NCBI GenBank assembly: GCA_020430675.1
Contig: JAGQJJ010000160.1
Coordinates: 1-7,733 of the forward strand
Reading direction: 5' to 3'
DNA: 7,733 nucleotides
Source: Myxococcales bacterium
GTDB lineage: Bacteria; Myxococcota; Bradymonadia; UBA7976; UBA1532
The notes under the pieces were generated by a model that saw nothing but the letters and a program-made list of their open reading frames with translations, was not told the DNA's origin and did no database searches. Each line of letters opens with the position of its first letter. The first letter of the stretch is position 1. This document shows positions 4,594 through 7,733 of this stretch, in pieces. The translations under genes were made by a program, and so were the position numbers.

Positions 4594-7500
4594 CTACTCG
4601 TCAAGCGTGATGACGTAGGCCGAGCCGTTGTCGAGGCCGGTGCCCTGGCCCTGATAGCCGCCGACGATGAGCGCGGGGTTGCCGTCGACGGTGCCGCTGG
4701 CCATGTACTCCCCCACCCGGCCTTCGGGCCGCCAGGTCTCGCCGACCAACACCGCAGAGGGTTCGGGGTTCACGCCCGAGGGTGTCACGTCGTGCACGCG
4801 CACGAGACCGACCAACGGCACACCGGTGAAGTCGCTGAGCGTGGCGCTGACCGCAACGCGCCCCGGTAGCAAGGCCACGGCGCTGCCGGCGCGTTCGTTG
4901 ACCGTGGTGCCCTCGGCGAGCCAGGTCGTGCCCTGCGGGTTGATCGCCTCACCGTTGCCCGGCAGGTTGCGCACGAGCGGCGTTGGGCTGAGGCCACGCA
5001 GGTAGCTGCCGGGCACGACCCACGCGCCGCCGACGCTCTGGTTGTCGCGGCGGTGGATGAGGGCGCCGGCGGCCAGGTCGGGGATGCCATCGCCATCCGC
5101 GTCGCCCGCGGCCAGCGACCAGCCGAGCTGAGCGTCGATCTCGCCGGCGGTGAGCTTGATCACGCGCGGACCGGGCCGACAGCCGGGGGCGCCAGCGCCG
5201 AACGCCACGTAGACCACGCCCTGATTGCGGATGTCGGCGCCGTCTTCGAGGCGCGCGGACCACGCCATCTCATCGCAGTCATCGCCGTCGATGTCACCGA
5301 CCGCTGTGACCGCCCAGCCGAGGTTGGCGCCGACTTCGGTGCCTTCCTGCTTCCAGATGGGCTCGCAGATGACGGTCTGGCGGTCGTCGGGATCGGCGGG
5401 TCGGCCGCCGATGATCCACACCGCGCCGGCGTCGTTGAGGTTGCCGTTGCCATCGGGGTTGCTCGGATCGGAGCGCAGGCTGCCGAGGATCAGATCGTCG
5501 TAGCCGTCGCCATCAAAGTCGGCGCCGCCGGCCAGCGCTTCGGGGCTGATGTTCGCTTCGTCGGGGAAGAAGACAAACGAGGGCGCGGCGGCGAGGGTGC
5601 CGTCGCTTCGACCGCGGAAGACATAGACGCCGCCCGAGTTGTTGCGCGGCGGCGGGCATTCGCCTTCGACCGGGGCATAGCCGGGGTTGTTGAAGTTGCC
5701 CGGGCGTTCGTCATCGCGGATGAGCAGCGCCCAGTCGGGGCGGCCGTCGCCGTCGAAGTCGCCCGCGGGCGTCACCGCGTAGCCGAGCAGGTCGAAGCCG
5801 GTGTGGCCGAGGAAGGCGCCTACGGTGGCCGCCGGCTGCCGTTCGATGCCATCGCCGTCGCCGCGATAGAGCCACGCCAGGCCGCTGCGCATGCCGGCGG
5901 CGCTCTGCTCGGCGACAAACGGAGCGGCGACCGCAGCGTCTTCGTGGCCGTCGCCGTCCACATCGCCGAGCAGCGCGATCGCGCGGCCATACCAGCCGTT
6001 GCCGATCTCATCGACGACGGTCAGCTCAAGCAGTTGCGGCGGCGCTTCCACCGGCTCGCCTTCGGGGTCGGGCGGCGGCGGCGGCGGCTCGCTGCGCAGG
6101 ATATAGGTGCGTCCGAGGTCGCGGCCGTTGCTGTCTTCGCGCGCCGCCTGGCCGACCGCATCGGGCAGGCCGTCGCCGGTCACGTCGCCGATGACTTCGA
6201 CCGCCTCGCCGAGCAGGTCGGACGTCGCCCGCCCTTCCCACACGCGCGTCGGATCGACGGCGGGCACGCCATCCTGCACGCCGGCCCAGGCAAACACACC
6301 GCCCGCGTCGCCCTTGCCGGCGAAGTCTTCCGTCCAGGCGCCGATGATGATGTCATCGAGGCCATCGCCGGTGGCATCGCCCACCGCGACCGCGATGCCA
6401 AAGCTGTCATTGGCGGTGCCCATCGCAATCCAGTCCTGGGTGCCGGCCGAGGTGTACATCGCCGCCGGGCCGTCCGGCAGCGGGCCGCCCAGGTACAAAT
6501 GCACCGAGCCGGCGTTGCTGCCCCCCTGGTCGCCGACGTGCTGGCCGACGATCAGATCAGCGAGGCCGTCGCCATTGACGTCGCCCATCGCGATCTTGCG
6601 CCCGAACTGGCCTTGGTTGTCGGCTTCGACGTCGTTGACGATGGCCTTCACCGGCAGGTCGGTCACGCCGCCCGGGCCGAGCATGTCGGGCGCGCGGCCG
6701 CGGAAGATGAACACCGCGCCCACATTGGGCATGTCGCGCGTCTCGTCGCGGAAGTTGAGCGTGCTCGCGGCCAGGTCGCAGTAGCCGTCGCCGTCGATGT
6801 CGCCCGCCGCCAGATCGGTCGCGAGGCGCTGGCCGGTGTCGCCCGTCCAAAGGCCGTTCTCAAGATGCACGCCGCGCACGATCTGATCAGGGCGTTCGAG
6901 GAAGCCGTCTTCATAGCCGAGGAAGATCGAGACGCCGCCCTGATCATTGGCGCGCGGGTTGACCTCGCGGTCTTCGTGCAAGAAGGCGCCGGCGGCGATG
7001 TCGAGGCGACCGTCGCCATTGAAGTCGCAGACCGCCATCGACCAGCCGAGGTGGTCGGAGTTGAAGGTGCCGCCGAGCACCCAGGCAGGCTCTTCGGCAA
7101 ACGTGCCATCGGGCTGGCCGAGGTGCACGTAGGCGGCGCCGGTGTCGGTGGTGCCGATGTCGGCGAGGCGCGCGCCGACGACCAGATCGGTCTGCCCATC
7201 GCCGTTGAGGTCGCCCACCGCGAGGCTTCGGCCATACTCGTCGAGGCGGCCAAGCCCGGCGAGCACCTGCACGGGCTCGGGGCCCATGCCTTCGGGACCG
7301 CTGTGAAAAACATAGACCGCGCCGCCGTTTCCAGCCGCCACGTCGGCCTCGGCGATGCCTACGAGCAGATCGTCGATGCCATCGCCGTTGAGGTCGCCGG
7401 GGTTTTTCATGGCCGTCGACACCGACGAGTCATCAAAGGGCGCGATGTCAGCGGTGAGGCTCGCCACCACGTCGACGCGGATCTGCGTCTGCAGACCGAG

Positions 7501-7733
7501 GAAGTGATCGGTGACCTGCAGGTCGGCCCGACCGACGGCCCGGCCTTCAATGATCTGGTCTTCAATCGCGACCGCGTCGCCCGCAAAGACGACGTCGAAA
7601 GCGCCGCTGCCGCCGTCGATGCGCACCGGCACGCGGCTGCCGACGGGCAGGAAGATGCGCGGCGGCCGGGGGTTGAGCGCGACCCGCTCGCGCACGTCGA
7701 TGACCACGTCGATGGCTTCGGCGGTGCCCACGT
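4594..7733 (-). CDS. Large FG-GAP repeat (integrin-alpha-like propeller) protein, 5' end outside window
   Basis: Numbering from 7731, 1045 residues are visible up to the TAG at 4596-4594. Residues about 10-92 look like an Ig-like domain (LPVGSRVPVRIDGGSGAFDVVF). Twelve Asp-rich calcium-type loops of the DxDGDGxxD form then start near residues 113, 174, 236, 311, 384, 452, 516, 590, 658, 738, 813 and 877. Spacing is 61-80 residues, as in FG-GAP/integrin-alpha beta-propeller blades. A Pro-rich stretch (549-565) separates the first seven from the rest. Two more blade-length units at about 940-1045 lack the acidic loop, and the chain ends at the last blade's strand (YVITLDE). Two seven-blade propellers are therefore inferred. 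The family is usually secreted or surface-bound and mediates adhesion or binding; the signal peptide would lie outside the window. Only three cysteine positions beyond blade 4 are evident, so it differs from the disulfide-rich lipoprotein. Confidence 0.93.
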   Translation of the reverse strand, partial: VGTAEAIDVVIDVRERVALNPRPPRIFLPVGSRVPVRIDGGSGAFDVVFAGDAVAIEDQIIEGRAVGRADLQVTDHFLGLQTQIRVDVVASLTADIAPFDDSSVSTAMKNPGDLNGDGIDDLLVGIAEADVAAGNGGAVYVFHSGPEGMGPEPVQVLAGLGRLDEYGRSLAVGDLNGDGQTDLVVGARLADIGTTDTGAAYVHLGQPDGTFAEEPAWVLGGTFNSDHLGWSMAVCDFNGDGRLDIAAGAFLHEDREVNPRANDQGGVSIFLGYEDGFLERPDQIVRGVHLENGLWTGDTGQRLATDLAAGDIDGDGYCDLAASTLNFRDETRDMPNVGAVFIFRGRAPDMLGPGGVTDLPVKAIVNDVEADNQGQFGRKIAMGDVNGDGLADLIVGQHVGDQGGSNAGSVHLYLGGPLPDGPAAMYTSAGTQDWIAMGTANDSFGIAVAVGDATGDGLDDIIIGAWTEDFAGKGDAGGVFAWAGVQDGVPAVDPTRVWEGRATSDLLGEAVEVIGDVTGDGLPDAVGQAAREDSNGRDLGRTYILRSEPPPPPPDPEGEPVEAPPQLLELTVVDEIGNGWYGRAIALLGDVDGDGHEDAAVAAPFVAEQSAAGMRSGLAWLYRGDGDGIERQPAATVGAFLGHTGFDLLGYAVTPAGDFDGDGRPDWALLIRDDERPGNFNNPGYAPVEGECPPPRNNSGGVYVFRGRSDGTLAAAPSFVFFPDEANISPEALAGGADFDGDGYDDLILGSLRSDPSNPDGNGNLNDAGAVWIIGGRPADPDDRQTVICEPIWKQEGTEVGANLGWAVTAVGDIDGDDCDEMAWSARLEDGADIRNQGVVYVAFGAGAPGCRPGPRVIKLTAGEIDAQLGWSLAAGDADGDGIPDLAAGALIHRRDNQSVGGAWVVPGSYLRGLSPTPLVRNLPGNGEAINPQGTTWLAEGTTVNERAGSAVALLPGRVAVSATLSDFTGVPLVGLVRVHDVTPSGVNPEPSAVLVGETWRPEGRVGEYMASGTVDGNPALIVGGYQGQGTGLDNGSAYVITLDE
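4597..7446 (-). repeat. FG-GAP blade repeats, about 61-80 codons per unit (14 inferred)
   Basis: The plus strand shows a recurring signature resembling GCCATCGCC-GTTGAGGTC or GCCGTCGCC-GTCGAAGTC, the reverse complement of Asp-x-Asn/Asp-Gly-Asp-Gly codons, once per blade. Twelve units keep it; the two nearest the stop codon do not. The repeats are diverged at DNA level, so they look like an old protein repeat, not a recent tandem duplication. Confidence 0.85.

Noticed and set aside
6107..6784. A 225-codon plus-strand open frame
   Set aside because: It is the antisense shadow of the FG-GAP repeats; its Ser/Pro-rich periodicity simply mirrors the DGDG codons.
1..7733. A mobile, defence, CRISPR, toxin-antitoxin or biosynthetic system
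   Set aside because: No transposase, integrase, spaced identical repeats, nuclease or modular synthase motif is visible in any frame; the genes look like ordinary chromosomal genes on alternating strands.

Overview
This is a GC-rich window (roughly two thirds G+C or more by eye) with GTG and TTG starts and tightly packed genes. It contains a zinc-ribbon/transmembrane Hanks-type kinase, a Cys-rich lipoprotein with 'PPPDM' Pro/Asp repeats, and a large FG-GAP protein. That mix is typical of Myxococcota (former Deltaproteobacteria). The assignment is an inference from protein style and composition; no rRNA or other marker is present.

Layout: (1) 1-1306, minus: a membrane-anchored Ser/Thr protein kinase cut by the left edge, in which the Gly of the DFG motif is Arg. 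(2) 1307-1449: a divergent promoter region. (3) 1450-2436, plus: a 328-aa cysteine-rich lipoprotein. (4) 2456-3127, minus: a CysH-type APS/PAPS reductase with the Fe-S cysteines and catalytic ECGLH tail. (5) 3128-3231: an A+T-richer divergent control region with dyads and a direct repeat. (6) 3232-3435, plus: a small DUF4177-like protein. (7) 3428-3799, minus: a DUF202/YidH-type membrane protein whose 3' end overlaps gene 6 by 8 bp. (8) 3800-3921: a divergent control region with a 17-bp dyad. (9) 3922-4590, plus: a DUF4336 protein. (10) 4594-7733, minus: a large FG-GAP repeat protein cut by the right edge, readable as an Ig-like segment, a seven-blade propeller, a polyproline linker and a second seven-blade propeller.

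Strands alternate gene by gene, so almost every gene is its own transcription unit, and no operon or joint pathway is evident. The kinase is a signalling protein, CysH serves assimilatory sulfate reduction (its partner genes are not here), and the lipoprotein and FG-GAP protein are predicted to be at the envelope or secreted. I found no mobile element, CRISPR array, RNA gene, toxin-antitoxin pair or defence system. The points most worth checking are the DFG-to-DFR kinase and the 7+7 propeller architecture, followed by the dyads in the two divergent intergenic regions.
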